Both the position numbers and the translations under genes were made by a program. DNA of 64,000 nucleotides from Isochrysis galbana (lineage: Eukaryota; Haptophyta; Isochrysidales; Isochrysidaceae), in the NCBI GenBank assembly GCA_018136815.1, contig CM030933.1, positions 6,301,137 through 6,365,136 on the forward strand, given 5' to 3'. Below, piece by piece: positions 50,479-61,400 of the stretch (the stretch's first letter is position 1; the number at the start of each line of letters is the position of its first letter). The notes beneath the pieces were generated by a model, which saw nothing but the letters and a program-made list of their open reading frames with translations, searched no databases and was not told the origin of the DNA.

Positions 50479-51261
50479 CTAACTAACACCTGCGGCTAAA
50501 TCAATCTTCATCTTCTTCTTCTTCGTCTTTTTCTCATTGTCCTCATCCTCGATCCTGTTGTCAATGTCGTTCTGCAAGCAGGCGACAAGGTCGCTTGGCT
50601 GATCCTGGGTGACGAGGTCCGTGATGCGTGAGAGGATGGCCTTCTGCTTCTGGTCCTGCATCCAGAGTTTGCCAACTGCTCGGCGCACTTGCACCATGGG
50701 ACTCGTTTCACCGTACGCGACCGCCGTGATGTATTCCATGAAGAGGTACGCGACGGGGCTTCTCTTCTACGATGTCTACGAATAAAAAATTTTTCCAACT
50801 GGGAAGGTGCTGGTCCGAAGTTTTTTCTTCAGTGAAGGTGCAGGTGAAGGTGAGAGTGCAGGAATTGCAGGTGCAGGTGAAGACACGGTGAACGGGGCGC
50901 GCTGGGCGGCCAGTAGCCCGCCAAGGTGGCTGTTGATCATGCTCGCGTGGGATTGCAAGTTGAGAGCCAAAATTGATCAAGGCAGTTGGTTGAAGATTGG
51001 GCAAGAGTGGGGGGGTGCTCTCTGGATGAGCGAGAGGAACCGCTGTACCCTGGGGTGAGCCATGGGGAAACGTTGGAGCAACTCCTGCTTTTTGGCCTCG
51101 AACACCAGTTCCATGTCATGGTTGGGGTCATCGAGCAAGATGGCGCTCTTGATGAGAACGTCGAGAGCGACGACATGTGCACTTTGGGTGTACGGCGTGA
51201 GAGTTCCCTTGGGCCCGCAGGCTAGGGGACCGGGGGGGGGGGGGGAAGAGAGAGAGACCAA
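50479..51261 (-). CDS. C-terminal exons of an unrecognised gene
   Basis: The minus strand shows two coherent coding segments flanking repeat Y. The upstream one (51261 to about 51056) reads VVALDVLIKSAILLDDPNHD and FEAKKQELLQRFPMAHPR with a donor-like AGG|GTACAG. The downstream one (about 50755-50479) reads FMEYITAVAYGETSPMVQVR, RAVGKLWMQDQKQKAILSRI and a Lys-rich tail KKTKKKKMKIDLAAGVS before the stop. Helical, charged composition and a basic tail suggest a nucleic-acid-associated protein. The exact splice sites around the Y insertion are not fixed, and the 5' end is not identified. Confidence 0.4.
50781..50903 (-). repeat. Dispersed repeat Y, inverted copy
   Basis: The reverse complement is nearly identical, over exactly 123 bp, to 28781-28903. 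Here it lies between two coding segments of the same strand, so it behaves as part of an intron. Confidence 0.85.
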
Positions 51262-51411
51262 AAGGCCAGACCAGCTGTTTACGTTAATGTTCTCGTCATA
51301 TACTGTAATAATCCCCGGTCCCAGGCGGGTGCCCCCAGAGTTCCCGCCCGTCCTCCGCGCCCAGAGTTCCCCCGCGGAGCAAGAGTGAACGCACGGCGTG
51401 CACCTTCCTGG

Positions 51412-51830
51412 AAGTTGCTATGCGCACGCACGGCGCCCCCGCGGGGGGGGGCCGGATGCACATCGCGCCGTGCCCATGCACGGCGTGCACAATGTGATTG
51501 CAAGTCATCACACGTGCTGCGTAATGAAACATCTCTTATACGGCTAGTTTACGTAGTTGTGGGCCTCAGGGGGTACGCAGAGGGAAAAAGTTGACATGCG
51601 CACGCACGGCGTCTCCGCGGGCGGACCGATGCACATCGCGCCGTGCCCATGCCCGGCGTGCACGATGTGATTGCAAGTCATCACAGGTTCTCCGTGCGAA
51701 ATATCTCTTAAACTGCGTGTTTATGTAGTTGTCGGCCTTAGTTAGAGGAAACGCAGAGGAAAAGCGCTGACACGGCGTCCCCCTCGGGGGAACATGCACC
51801 GCAGGGGAAAGCAGAGAAAAAAGTTGTTAT
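51412..51830. repeat. 177-bp tandem repeat carrying ATGCGCACGCACGGCG
   Basis: Units start at AGTTGCTATGCGCACGCACG (51412) and AGTTGACATGCGCACGCACG (51589), each followed by a GC hairpin, GATGCACATCGCGCCGTGCC, GTGATTGCAAGTCATCACA and GTTTA(C/T)GTAGTTGT. A partial third unit follows 51765. Related pieces occur near 50410 (inverted), 55250, 62540 and at the right window edge (63961-64000, inverted), so this is also a dispersed family. Confidence 0.8.
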
Positions 51831-51944
51831 GCTAGCCTTTATTTAATTTTAAAATACTGCTCTATACAACTGTGGACATTTGATCGCTCAATTCGACTGA
51901 TGTCCCACAATTGACGGAACGACACCTTAGCCCTCTGATCATCG

Positions 51945-52140
51945 CAACCAAGTATAAACTTAGTTGAGTTTTGTTGGACCCACGAGAGGGGGAACAAATA
52001 TCGAGGTGAGGGCGTAGTGCCCCCTCCCCCAGGTATATTCGGACACCTGGATCGTCAAACATGGCGGGATTCCGGGACTAAAAATCGTTGTGCTCCAATT
52101 AGCTAGTGGGGTTGACTAGTGACTAGGATGTAACATTAAT
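51945..52140 (+). mobile_element. Family Z 3' end
   Basis: Carries AAGTATAAACTTAGTT, then ACAAATATCGAGGTGAGGGC, GGACACCTGGATCGTC, GGCGGGATTCCGGGAC and the tail CCAATTAGCTAGTGGGGTTG ... ATGTAACATT, matching the ends of the copies at 17627 and 44188, with most of the GC-rich body missing. Confidence 0.65.
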
Positions 52141-52669
52141 TTTATTTACTTGAGGGGGGAGGGGGCGCCCCCGCTGGTCTCGGCAAAGGCCGGTAGAGGG
52201 CTCACCATGTTTCATTTGGACGTTCTCTCGTCTTCAGCTTTCATTTGTGCCTTTCGTTTGGTAGAGATCGTGCTTCTTCCTTGACCATGCCTTCACTGAT
52301 GACACGTTCTCAATGTGATTTTCTTGTGCTCGCCTGGTGCTCGCGTTTGCGCACACGCACAAGCGCGCGAGGACAAGAGGGCGTCACACAACATATAAAC
52401 GAAGACCGCACACACACAATCATGTGGGTGCTCAAAAGAAGGACTTCACGTCGCAGGTTCAAAAGTAACGTGCGGCCCGTCGGCGGAGAAGGTCATTGTT
52501 AAATCGCGTTGAAGAATCATCGGAGACCGAAGGGTCGTTCGTTCAAGTTGTCACCGATCACTAGCATAGGCCACAGTGCAAAATGCGACGAGGAGCCTTC
52601 TCGCACGTCACAAATCTAGAACGGAAGGCACCTCAACTAAGAAAGACGCGTGCCGTATAGCTAGCATCT

Positions 52670-52960
52670 CTAGTCGAGGCGGACTCGCGCGCGGTCTTGA
52701 TAGCTATCTAGCGTGGAGCGACGAGGAGGCTGACTAGCATGATGTTGAAAAACAAGATGTTTACCCACTGGGAGGAGAGATGGTGGTATGGCGTGTGCCG
52801 TGGCAACTCAAGTCGAGACGGACTCGCGCGCGGTCCTAATGGCCATCTGACATGGTGTTCGTGTTGGAAGGAGACATGGTAATACCGGAGGTTTTGAAAT
52901 AGATGCTGTTCGCCGCTTGGAAGGAGACATGGTTATACCAGAGGTTTTGAGCCAAGGCCG
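52670..52960. repeat. Local duplications upstream of the riboflavin gene's 3' end
   Basis: GGACTCGCGCGCGGTC with related flanks occurs at about 52680 and 52816, about 136 bases apart. TTGGAAGGAGACATGGT followed by ATACC(G/A)GAGGTTTTGA occurs at about 52865 and 52916, 51 bases apart. Function unknown. Confidence 0.7.
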
Positions 52961-53070
52961 GTATGTCCTAGGCATGTATTTGCGGGTCATTTTGGAGGAG
53001 ATTCCACAGCCATCGCGCGTGTGGCCACGCCTGCACGCAATCAATAATGTCGACATCGAAGGAATCATCA

Positions 53071-55011
53071 TCATAGCCTCGACTGCGGTTTCACGTTGTT
53101 TCGTGCGCATATTCCAGCAATGACGACGTCGTCATCGATAGCGAAGGTGCTCACCTTGGCCATGGCGGCAGTCGCGCGAGCCGTAGACGGACTACACGAC
53201 TGCGCTGTACCCTCAGCATCAGACGGCGAGGCACCCAAGTCAAACGAATCGCTAGTATAGGGACGCAGTCCTCCGGCGAAAACAGGCGCAACAGTAACGG
53301 CCATGAAGTTGGCAACATGCTGCTCGAGGAGCGAGCTCAGCAACCGCACTCCTCCCTCTACCATGACGGATGTCACCCCCAGTTCAGAGCGAAGAGCGCC
53401 CAATGCCGATCGGAGGCAGACACGCTGCGCCAAGTCAGCGATTCCAGATGTTGTTGGAGCACTGTTCACCGCTAAAACTATAGCACCACGTTCGCGTAGT
53501 TTCTCGGACCTCCTAATTCCATTTTCGGAGTCGACTGTCTGTCGAAGCGTGATGATGACCGTGCCACATTCACTCTCTAAATTGGAACGACCGAGTGACC
53601 CAACCCGTCGCCTTACCTTGGTCGTGAGCAGCTGGCAGTCCAACGGCGTGCGGAGCTGAGAGTCGACAACAACGCGTAGAGGCGAGGGTCCGTCCACAAG
53701 CCTCACAGTTAGTCTCGGGTTGTCCGCAAGGAGAGTTCCTACACCAATGAGCACCGCGTCGTGCGTAGCGCGGAGCTTATGCGTCAGAGTCATCGAGCCT
53801 GATCCCGAGAGCATCAGTCGCGGACCATGTGCTCCAAGTGGGCCGCACATGGAACCGTCGAGCCCTTGCGCGTAAGAGACGGTCACAAAGGGTAAGGTCA
53901 CACCTTGCGTTCGGCGGTGAGCCGCCATTGCAGCAGAAAGATCTGAAAAGAGACGGGTCTCGGCCGCTGCTGCGCTTGGGGGCTGGTAACCATTGGGTAC
54001 AGCGGAAAATGGACGAGTCGGCGCCAGAGCCTCGACGATCATCGCGGAAGAAGACTGCGGCGAAATTTGTTGAACTTCATCCGGTGTATCGTTTAGGCCC
54101 GTTGACCTCGCTCCTGACTCCTCTGATGCATCCGGCGGCAAACATGGCGCGCACTCTCGCATCGTCGTGAGTGGATCACGAGATGACTGGTCTGGCTTAA
54201 CAGGAGGGCTTTCCGGTGCACGTCGACGGCGTAGCGCATTCAGGGCATCGGAAGCCGAACGCCACATACTAGCTGGCGTCGTGGCAGCTGGCGCTGTAGC
54301 CGGAACTAGGGGAGCAGCATCCGGAGGAAGCATGTGGCCCATCCGTTCAACCTTAGCGTTGACGTACGAACGGCAAAGGTCAGAGACGTCGGGTGTCCAC
54401 AGTGGGCGACAGCCGACCACATCAACGCCGAGAGCCTTGAGGGACGTTGCCTTGAAGGGATTGTTTGTTAACAAGCAGATCGACCGAATCCCGAGATTGC
54501 GCAAGATCGCTGGAACGCATGTGTAGCTTCGAGCGTCATCGGGCTCACCGAGCGCCCGATTCGCGTCTACGGTGTCCAGGCGCTTCTCATACTGCAGCTG
54601 ATACGCAGCCACTTTCTTTGCCAGTCCGATACCGCGGCCCTCTTGTGGGGTGTAGATGAGCACACCGCCCTCGCGCGCAAGCAGGCGCTGAGAAAGGCGC
54701 AGCTGCGCTTCACAGTCGCACTTAATCGAGCGGAGGATCTCGGAGGTGAGGCACGCGTCATGCAGTCGGACGAGGACTCCCTCCCTGCCGGCGACGTCTC
54801 CGCTTGTCGCGACGACCCATGGCTGCTCCGGCCGGTCACTCGGGTGATACACCTGCATCAGCACGTTACCGTCGGCGGTGGGCAGCGTGCACGATGCCTG
54901 TAGCGCCATTGGCTTTCCACGCGCCGAGCGCCAGAGAAAAGAGGGAGGCGGAGGAGGGGGCGAGGTGAGGGAGGCGGCAGCGCTGCACTCGGCGGCGGCG
55001 CGAGGTTCCAC
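53071..55011 (-). CDS. GTP cyclohydrolase II / RibD-type reductase fusion
   Basis: A 646-codon intronless frame. Residues about 35-225 are GTP cyclohydrolase II (RibA), the first enzyme of riboflavin synthesis: zinc ligands Cys87, Cys98 and Cys100 in CLTSEILRSIKCDC, YTPQEGRGIGLAKKV with the catalytic Tyr120 and Arg126, and LTNNPFK. Residues about 372-620 are the RibD C-terminal reductase: LPFVTVSYAQGLDGS, IGVGTLLADNPRLTVR, LRVVVDSQLRTP and SVMVEGGVRLLSSLL, which reduces the ribosyl side chain two steps later. A Ser/Pro linker of about 150 residues joins them. The RibD deaminase and the DHBP-synthase domain of plant RIBA are both absent. The N-terminus is Ala/Pro-rich without a clear signal, so location is unclear. 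Confidence 0.9.
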   Translation of the reverse strand: MEPRAAAECSAAASLTSPPPPPPSFLWRSARGKPMALQASCTLPTADGNVLMQVYHPSDRPEQPWVVATSGDVAGREGVLVRLHDACLTSEILRSIKCDCEAQLRLSQRLLAREGGVLIYTPQEGRGIGLAKKVAAYQLQYEKRLDTVDANRALGEPDDARSYTCVPAILRNLGIRSICLLTNNPFKATSLKALGVDVVGCRPLWTPDVSDLCRSYVNAKVERMGHMLPPDAAPLVPATAPAATTPASMWRSASDALNALRRRRAPESPPVKPDQSSRDPLTTMRECAPCLPPDASEESGARSTGLNDTPDEVQQISPQSSSAMIVEALAPTRPFSAVPNGYQPPSAAAAETRLFSDLSAAMAAHRRTQGVTLPFVTVSYAQGLDGSMCGPLGAHGPRLMLSGSGSMTLTHKLRATHDAVLIGVGTLLADNPRLTVRLVDGPSPLRVVVDSQLRTPLDCQLLTTKVRRRVGSLGRSNLESECGTVIITLRQTVDSENGIRRSEKLRERGAIVLAVNSAPTTSGIADLAQRVCLRSALGALRSELGVTSVMVEGGVRLLSSLLEQHVANFMAVTVAPVFAGGLRPYTSDSFDLGASPSDAEGTAQSCSPSTARATAAMAKVSTFAIDDDVVIAGICARNNVKPQSRL

Positions 55012-56550
55012 CTCCGAGAAGATCGTCGTGCCTCGTACGTGGAAGACTATCGTCGACTAGGGGCACTGTTCGAATCTAGCTTTAGCTCCTTACTAGCTAC
55101 TATCTACTAGCTCTAAGTCATCCTATGGGTATCCATATAGCTAAAGCTTAATAATTAAGGGGGGCTTCGAGAAATAATGTAAACTACTACGGCCAAGAGT
55201 AATAAAATCATAGCTGCTCTCTCGGTGAGGCGGGTGTAGGTGTGGGAGGACGAGCGCACGCACGGCATACCCGCGGCAGGGACCCATATTGCCCATTGCA
55301 CATCGCGCCCGGCGCACACGGCATGCACATGACGAAATCGCCTACGCACGCATTTGCCCAGGCCAGAATTTCGATCCAAAACCACCCTTATTTCTTATTT
55401 CGATTCGAAATTTCGATGAGATTGGAGCAAATTTCTCGAGCTTCGAGGGGTCTAATTTCGTTCTTAATTCGATTCGGATTCGGAGAATTTGCTTAATTAA
55501 GCTTAAGCGTCACCGCGGCGGGCCCCGATGCGTCGCCGCGCGGCATGTGGCCTATGGCCTCGTGGACAGTGGACAAGGGTATAGGTATAGGTATAGGATA
55601 ATGAGATAGATCTAGAATAAAGACCTATATCTCTGATCTCTGCCTTCACTGGTGCTCTAATGCGTGCCAATTACACCCCAAGACCACACACCACACGCAC
55701 AAGACACATGGGCACTGACGGATCGAGCATGACCACTGGCTCGATATGCGATGATGCGGAAGGGAAAAGATCGGCGGGAGGCGCGGCTGAGATGGCCGGG
55801 AGTGATGAAATGGCGGGCTGGACCACCTCCTCAGCAGAGGAAGGCGGGAGGACGGGCTTGGGCGCGCTGGCAGGCTGCCGCGGACGTACATCCAACAGCG
55901 CCTGCGGCCGTCGTCGACGAGCGCGAGCCCGCCCGCGAGAGGAGGTGTCGCGCCCGAGGTGAGGGCTGCCTCCGTCTCGTCCAGAAATGTGATGGCGTCC
56001 GATGGAAAATCGTTGTCCGGTACGTGTGCGGGGTCGTCTTGCACGGGCGGGGGAGGCGAGGAGGCCGGCGGCGCGTGGATGGCTGTGGGGTCGGGCGTCG
56101 GCGTCGGACGCCTCGGCGGCGGAGGGCGTGCGGGTAACTGGTAATTGGGAGTTGGGCCATGGCTGTGGTTGTGTGTGTGAGAGAGAGAGCTTGGGCGGTG
56201 CGGGGCGCGTGTGCGTGTGCGGCGGAAGAAGGGGAAAAGGGGAGGGCTAGCGGTTCCTTCTCCTTCGGCCTTCGGTGGAGTTTTCTGCTTCATATTTTCT
56301 CCTTCTTTCCTCCGGTCATATATGCACCTCCTCGCTGCTCCGTTGCCGTTCACTAGCGCAAGCTAAAGCCCGCTTGTCATTTTTGTTATGTGTTTCGCTG
56401 CTCTCAAGCGCTGCGTGTCGCCTGCGCGCGCCATGGCGCATGGCGCCATGCCGCCATGCATGCCCCCCCCCCTCTCTGGGGGGGCCTCTCTCCCGCCCCC
56501 TCCGGTACACGTTCTCTCGACCGGACGCGTCCTGTCCAGTCAGTCCAGTC
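55012..56550. other. Intergenic, one repeat copy
   Basis: Near 55250-55340 is a degraded copy of the GCGCACGCACGGCG family. Around 55365-55500 the sequence is AT-rich with repeated ATTTCGAT motifs. Long ORFs over 55650-56350 are low-complexity and overlap on both strands, so I do not call a gene. Confidence 0.4.
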
Positions 56551-56979
56551 ATGGCGCTGGACAGGTCGGTCAGAGTTCGGCTACACGACCCGCTCTGGCC
56601 ATGGGATTCAAGGACACCCAATCAGCCCCAAGCCGAATTGGCGCAAGACGCGGCGCAGAGCTTTGCGCCAGTCGGCGCTCAGCGACCACCCATACCCATT
56701 CCACAAGCGCAGTCGCAACGCGAGTGTCACTATCGAGTGGATTCACCACCTGTCCAGCAGCAGCACTGTCGGCCAGTTCACGCGGAATACTTCGATGAAA
56801 GCCGCGTGCAGCGCGGGTACTGCAAGACGCACCGACCGGTTAATCTCGCTCATCTCCCTGAGGCAGAGCGAGCAGAGCGGCGGAAACGTCTTGCGGAGGC
56901 CTCTCGCCGTGCGCATAAGCTTGGGATTGCAACTTCATGCATGGCGTGTCGATGTGACAGTGACCACTGGTCATTTTGA
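56551..56979 (+). CDS. Possible small Cys/His-rich protein
   Basis: A frame starting MALDRSVRVRLHDPLWPWDS ends with a region containing ECHYRVDS, QHCRPVHAEYFDESRV, RGYCKTHRPVNLAHL and SCMACRCDSDHWSF. The spacing C-x2-H ... C-x3-H ... C-x2-H could bind zinc. A helical Arg/Glu/Ala segment (PEAERAERRKRLAEASRRAH) separates the last pair. No family recognised; it may be one exon of a larger gene. Confidence 0.35.
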   Translation: MALDRSVRVRLHDPLWPWDSRTPNQPQAELAQDAAQSFAPVGAQRPPIPIPQAQSQRECHYRVDSPPVQQQHCRPVHAEYFDESRVQRGYCKTHRPVNLAHLPEAERAERRKRLAEASRRAHKLGIATSCMACRCDSDHWSF

Positions 56980-58475
56980 TATCATGTAAGCGCTCCTGCT
57001 CTGACGTGTGCCTACCATCTCGTCGCGGCATGCTGCGAGCCGCTCGTCCTACGAGGGCGCTCAGTTTGGGCGTTCGTACCAATTGCTTTGGATTTGGCAA
57101 AGCTCTCTTGGTTATACGTCTGGGGAGCACGACTTCCGGCTTGGTCAGCGCACGAGATTACGACTCCCACATACGTAAGTACTCAGATCGATCCAAGAGC
57201 TAGCACGCCAGCAACGCAACAGAAGAAACGGGGATCAAGCAACTCTTTGAGCTCTCCGCAGACAACGTAGAGTGCGGTCACGGCGGCTGCCCATGGACGA
57301 GCCTTGCCCTTACTGGCCGACTTAGGACGGCCAAGACGCGCAACTGTGGTGTAAGGGCAACAGCAAACAAGCAAGTCCCCAAGGTGGCACTATGATGTCA
57401 AATCACTCCAGGTCCCGCAATGTTGCTGTATCACGTCGGACGCAGCCCGCTCGCTCATTGGTGCTATGAGGCTTGACTGAGGAAAACTTGCCTGCCATGC
57501 GTGGAGGTTCGCCCTTCCATGGGCTGCGTGGAGGGTAGATGCACCATGCGCATGAGGTATCCCTCGCCTGTACATCGTTGCTCTAGTGCTTGTGCCGAAC
57601 GCAACTATTTGTTGACGTTTGTAATTCTGTGATTTGTATTTTGCACTTGCACTTGAATTTGCACTTGCTCGCTCTCCTCTCCGATCTCTGATCTCCGATG
57701 CTAGCCCGATTTGCTTTCGTCTCGCAACCACTTGCCATACAGACAGCCCCCCCCCCCCCCCAAATGACAGACACCGATCGCTTCTTTACTTGATAAGAGA
57801 CAGCGTACAAAAAATTGGGGTGTTCTTGATCGATATCACCCTCCCGTTTCCCTATGCTACCCCCCGAGTTCCCTTCCTTGATTCTTACCCACCCCGCCCC
57901 ATTTATTTCCTTGCGTATTCCCGCGTACCGTTCCCCTGTCGCTATCTTTTTCCCGCCTCCGTCTTCCGTTCCGATGTCCGACGCTTGTGACCCCTTGCCT
58001 TGTGACCTTTCCGCGTGATACGTCCCTCGATGTGCTCGGCCCCCGAGCGCGCTCCGCCTGGCCCCACCCCGCCTCCTGCCTCCTGCTCATACCCACGGCT
58101 TGCGCTCGATGTCCCCTGGCCTTTACTCGTCCCTCCCCACCCCCCATGTTCATATGATGGCTGATGAAGATCCACAGCTCCACCTACACCACCACCACTA
58201 CCTACGGGACCAAATGCCAATATGAACGCCACTCGCCTAAAGGATAGAGGAGCATGAAGGGGGTAGCATAAAGGGAGCATGTGTTGGGGGTATAGGTGCG
58301 ATTGTGTGAGTCAGCACCGTGAGTGCGATGGACCCCCGTAGCTAGCAGTAGTACCCAGAATCTTCAGATACTTTTTTCAAGAGATATTCTATTGAGTAAA
58401 TAAATACTACTACTAGTACTACTCGTACAAGGAATTGTCGCATTGTTATAGCGGCGCGCTATCCGACCGACCGAG
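56980..58475. other. Intergenic with a family V copy
   Basis: No gene recognised. The inverted family V copy at 58265-58375 is the only assigned feature; a C run is at 57749-57762. Confidence 0.45.
58265..58375 (-). repeat. Dispersed repeat family V
   Basis: On the minus strand, GTATCTGAAGATTCTGGGTA is followed by CTACTGCTAGCTACGGGGGT and CCATCGCACTCACGGTGCTG, matching the copy at 47735-47835 base for base over most of its length. Confidence 0.65.
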
Positions 58476-61400
58476 TCAACGGCGCCTTTTGAAAGCGTTG
58501 ATGGTCTTGCCGCCCTTGGTCTTTGGGAGCCCTCCCGTTTGCTTTGTGGGCTTCCTCGCCTTCTTCTTGCCTCCGCCTCCTCCGCCTCCCCCGCTGTTCC
58601 CGCCTGTAGCCTTCGCATCATCCTCACCGCTCTTCCGGTTCTCGATCGCGCGCGTGGTGAAGCGTGTCGGCTCCGCAGCAGCTGGATTTTCTGGCCACGG
58701 GTGCTTTGGATAGCGCGCTTTGGCTTCGATGCGAACCTGCGCGTAGGCCCCTGCCCAAAAGTCCGCAAGTGATCCACTCACTAGAGCCAGCGGCCGTCCA
58801 GCTGGAGAGAGCAGGTGTACCTGCACACTCATGCTGCTTCCGGGTGGTCCACCCACACAAGGTAGATCGGTGCATCCGAACCATTCTTGCAGCTTAGAGG
58901 CGAGGACTGGAGTCTTGGGGCGAAGGTTCGCAGCAAGGGCGTCTGTAGCTGGTAACAAGATCTCGTTGTCCGCCGCATACCGGAGCGGCGCGCGCGAGCC
59001 CGAGGGAATGACGATGGACGTTGGTGCTTGGACATCTAATGTAGCACGCTGTCCAGCATCAAGAGTTGAAGCTAGCAAGGATGCAAGATCGACGTTCTGA
59101 AGCTCGCGGAGTGCGGTCACCTTTCTCAGCGGCTTCTCGAGCCATATCTCAGCATCCTCTTGAAGCGACTCCTCGCTCCACACCGGCCAGCCGGCATTCT
59201 CGCCATGTAACGAGCGTAGCAACGCCACACGCGCCACCATCTCGCGCGCTCGCGCTCCAATAGGGTCCGTCGGCCGCAGCAGTGTTTTCTCCACGCCTCG
59301 TTCGCGGAGCACGCTGAGGAGTATTGGTGCTGCATCTACGGGCGCCGGCGCCGGCAGCGGCTCCGCTGAGAGAATCAGGCTGCCGATGCGCGAGGTACGG
59401 CGCGCACGCACCGACCCATCGGAAGGAGCAAGATAAACCTCGTCCTTGTCTTCAATTAGATCAGAGAGGATAGACCGCAGCGCGATCAGGGAGAGCGGCG
59501 CTGCGAGAAGGATCTTTGCGGAGGCCTTGTCGCCGCCATCAAGGGTTGGAGCGACCACGTAAGCCGCATTGGCGAGTGGGTCCGCAGATGATGAGAGCGC
59601 TGCACCACGGCCATTCGAAAGGGCAAATGTGTTTTGCTTTCCCGGCTGCAGCTGACCGATGCGATCAGAGAAGGCGAGGCTGAGTAAGACACCCGCCTCG
59701 AGCGCCCTGTCTTTTGCCAATGCCGCCACAAGGATCGAGGAGATGGTGGCGCTTCTCCTACCCTCCTCTAATTTGCCACCTTGCTCCTCTCCTGCGTGAG
59801 GGCCCGGTCCGTTCCGCAGCTGCTTGAGCAGATCGGCTGCCTCCCGCTTCGCACGCGCGCAAGCACCATGATTGACGGCAAATGGCGTATCTTCTTCCAT
59901 CGCCCGAAGCCGTTTGCGCACGTCAACACCATGCTCTCGAGAACCGCCTAGCAAAATGTCGCGCTCGCCAAGCAGCGCAGCAAGCGTGGCGGCTGTCTTT
60001 TCGAGCTCGGGGTGGCCTTGCGAGCTCAGGAGCATGTGTGCCAACCGCGGGTGGGTTGGAAGGGACGCAAGACGTCGGGCATAGCTCGTTGGTTGATATT
60101 CGGGTGTGCCGTCGGATGGGTTGCCATCGAGGCGCAGCGCACCAATGGCGGAAAGTAGATGTTGAGCCGATTTGAGCGACTCGCTGGGTGGTGGCCTCAA
60201 CCACGGCAGAGCCGCAATGTCGGCAGAGGAGGCGATTCCCACCGACGCGAGAGTGAGCAACAATGGCGCTAGGTCAGCCTGCGTGGTAACGTAGCAAAGA
60301 TGAGACAGACAACGGCGGCATGCGCATCACGCACAATGCATGCCCCCCGAGAGCGGCGAGGACGCTCACTGTTGATTTCGATCTAGGGTTTTGAGCTGCG
60401 TGCCTGTTCAATCTCTGGCGGCGTCTGCTCAAGCATACGTGCCTCGTCGGCCTCGCTCCACAACCGATATACAGTCCCGCTTGCAACCCGACCAGCCCGT
60501 CCTATCGCAACACAGTGTTTGGGGTAGAGCACATGAGTAGCAACCATAAAATCTCGGCCGCGTGCCGGTGAAAAGCGCTCGATGGAACGCTGGCGCAATT
60601 GAAAGCGCACCATATCAACCAAGGCAAGACGAGAGATGCGGGGGGAGGGGGGTGAAGGAGATAGGCGGGATGATCTTCACCCATTCGCTGCGTTGCTGAG
60701 GCCACGGATATGGGTTGCGTCACCAATGCGGACATGCCAGTCGATGCATCAAAGGTCGACACCTGAAATCCAGATTGCGCAGGCGGTAAATGAGCAGAGA
60801 TCGAGCAAGTGCTTGGCGCAAGTGTTTGCCCTAGTGAGAAGGCAAGTTCGGGCACCGCACCACCCGGCTTCTTGATGGGCGACGGGGGGCGGCACGCGCC
60901 GCTCAGATAGCAGGCTTCCTCTGCATCAGAGAGAGGGAACCTGTGATACCCCTGGACTAGAGTGAAGGTATCCCTTCGACTGGCTTCTCGGAACCCGGGA
61001 CACCCACCTTGCGCAGCCCCGAATCAATTACAATCCTGACCCCTTCAATTGTGAGCGATGACTCGGCAATCGGAGTGGCCAGGATCAGCCGCCGCCGCTC
61101 GCGCGGATCTGGTGCGATGGCGGCTCGATGGGCCTGCGGATCCTGAGATGGTAAATACGGGTATGACAAGTAGGACTTTGGATAGCTCGCTTTCCGACAA
61201 GAAAGTGACGGAAGCGCGATGGGAATCGTCAAGAATGAGACCGAATCTTCACCTGGGAGGCGAAAGTCCACCCTCGGGAAAGGGATCACCCTGCCGCACC
61301 TGGGCCCCAAACAATGGCAAAATCGCCAATTCTGCGATTGTAGATGACGGCGTCATCTCTACGAGTGCGCGTTCTGTGGCGCGAATCTCGCCCTCGCCAG

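Larger units (their letters stand above)
51262..53070. other. Intergenic block of tandem and dispersed repeats
   Basis: Contains a 177-bp tandem duplication (51412-51765), a family Z 3' end (51945-52140) and a partly duplicated stretch at 52670-52960. No host gene is seen. Confidence 0.5.

Noticed and set aside
55650-56353. 235-codon minus-strand Pro/Ser-rich frame
   Set aside because: Several equally long frames overlap it on both strands and none contains a conserved motif; likely a composition artefact.
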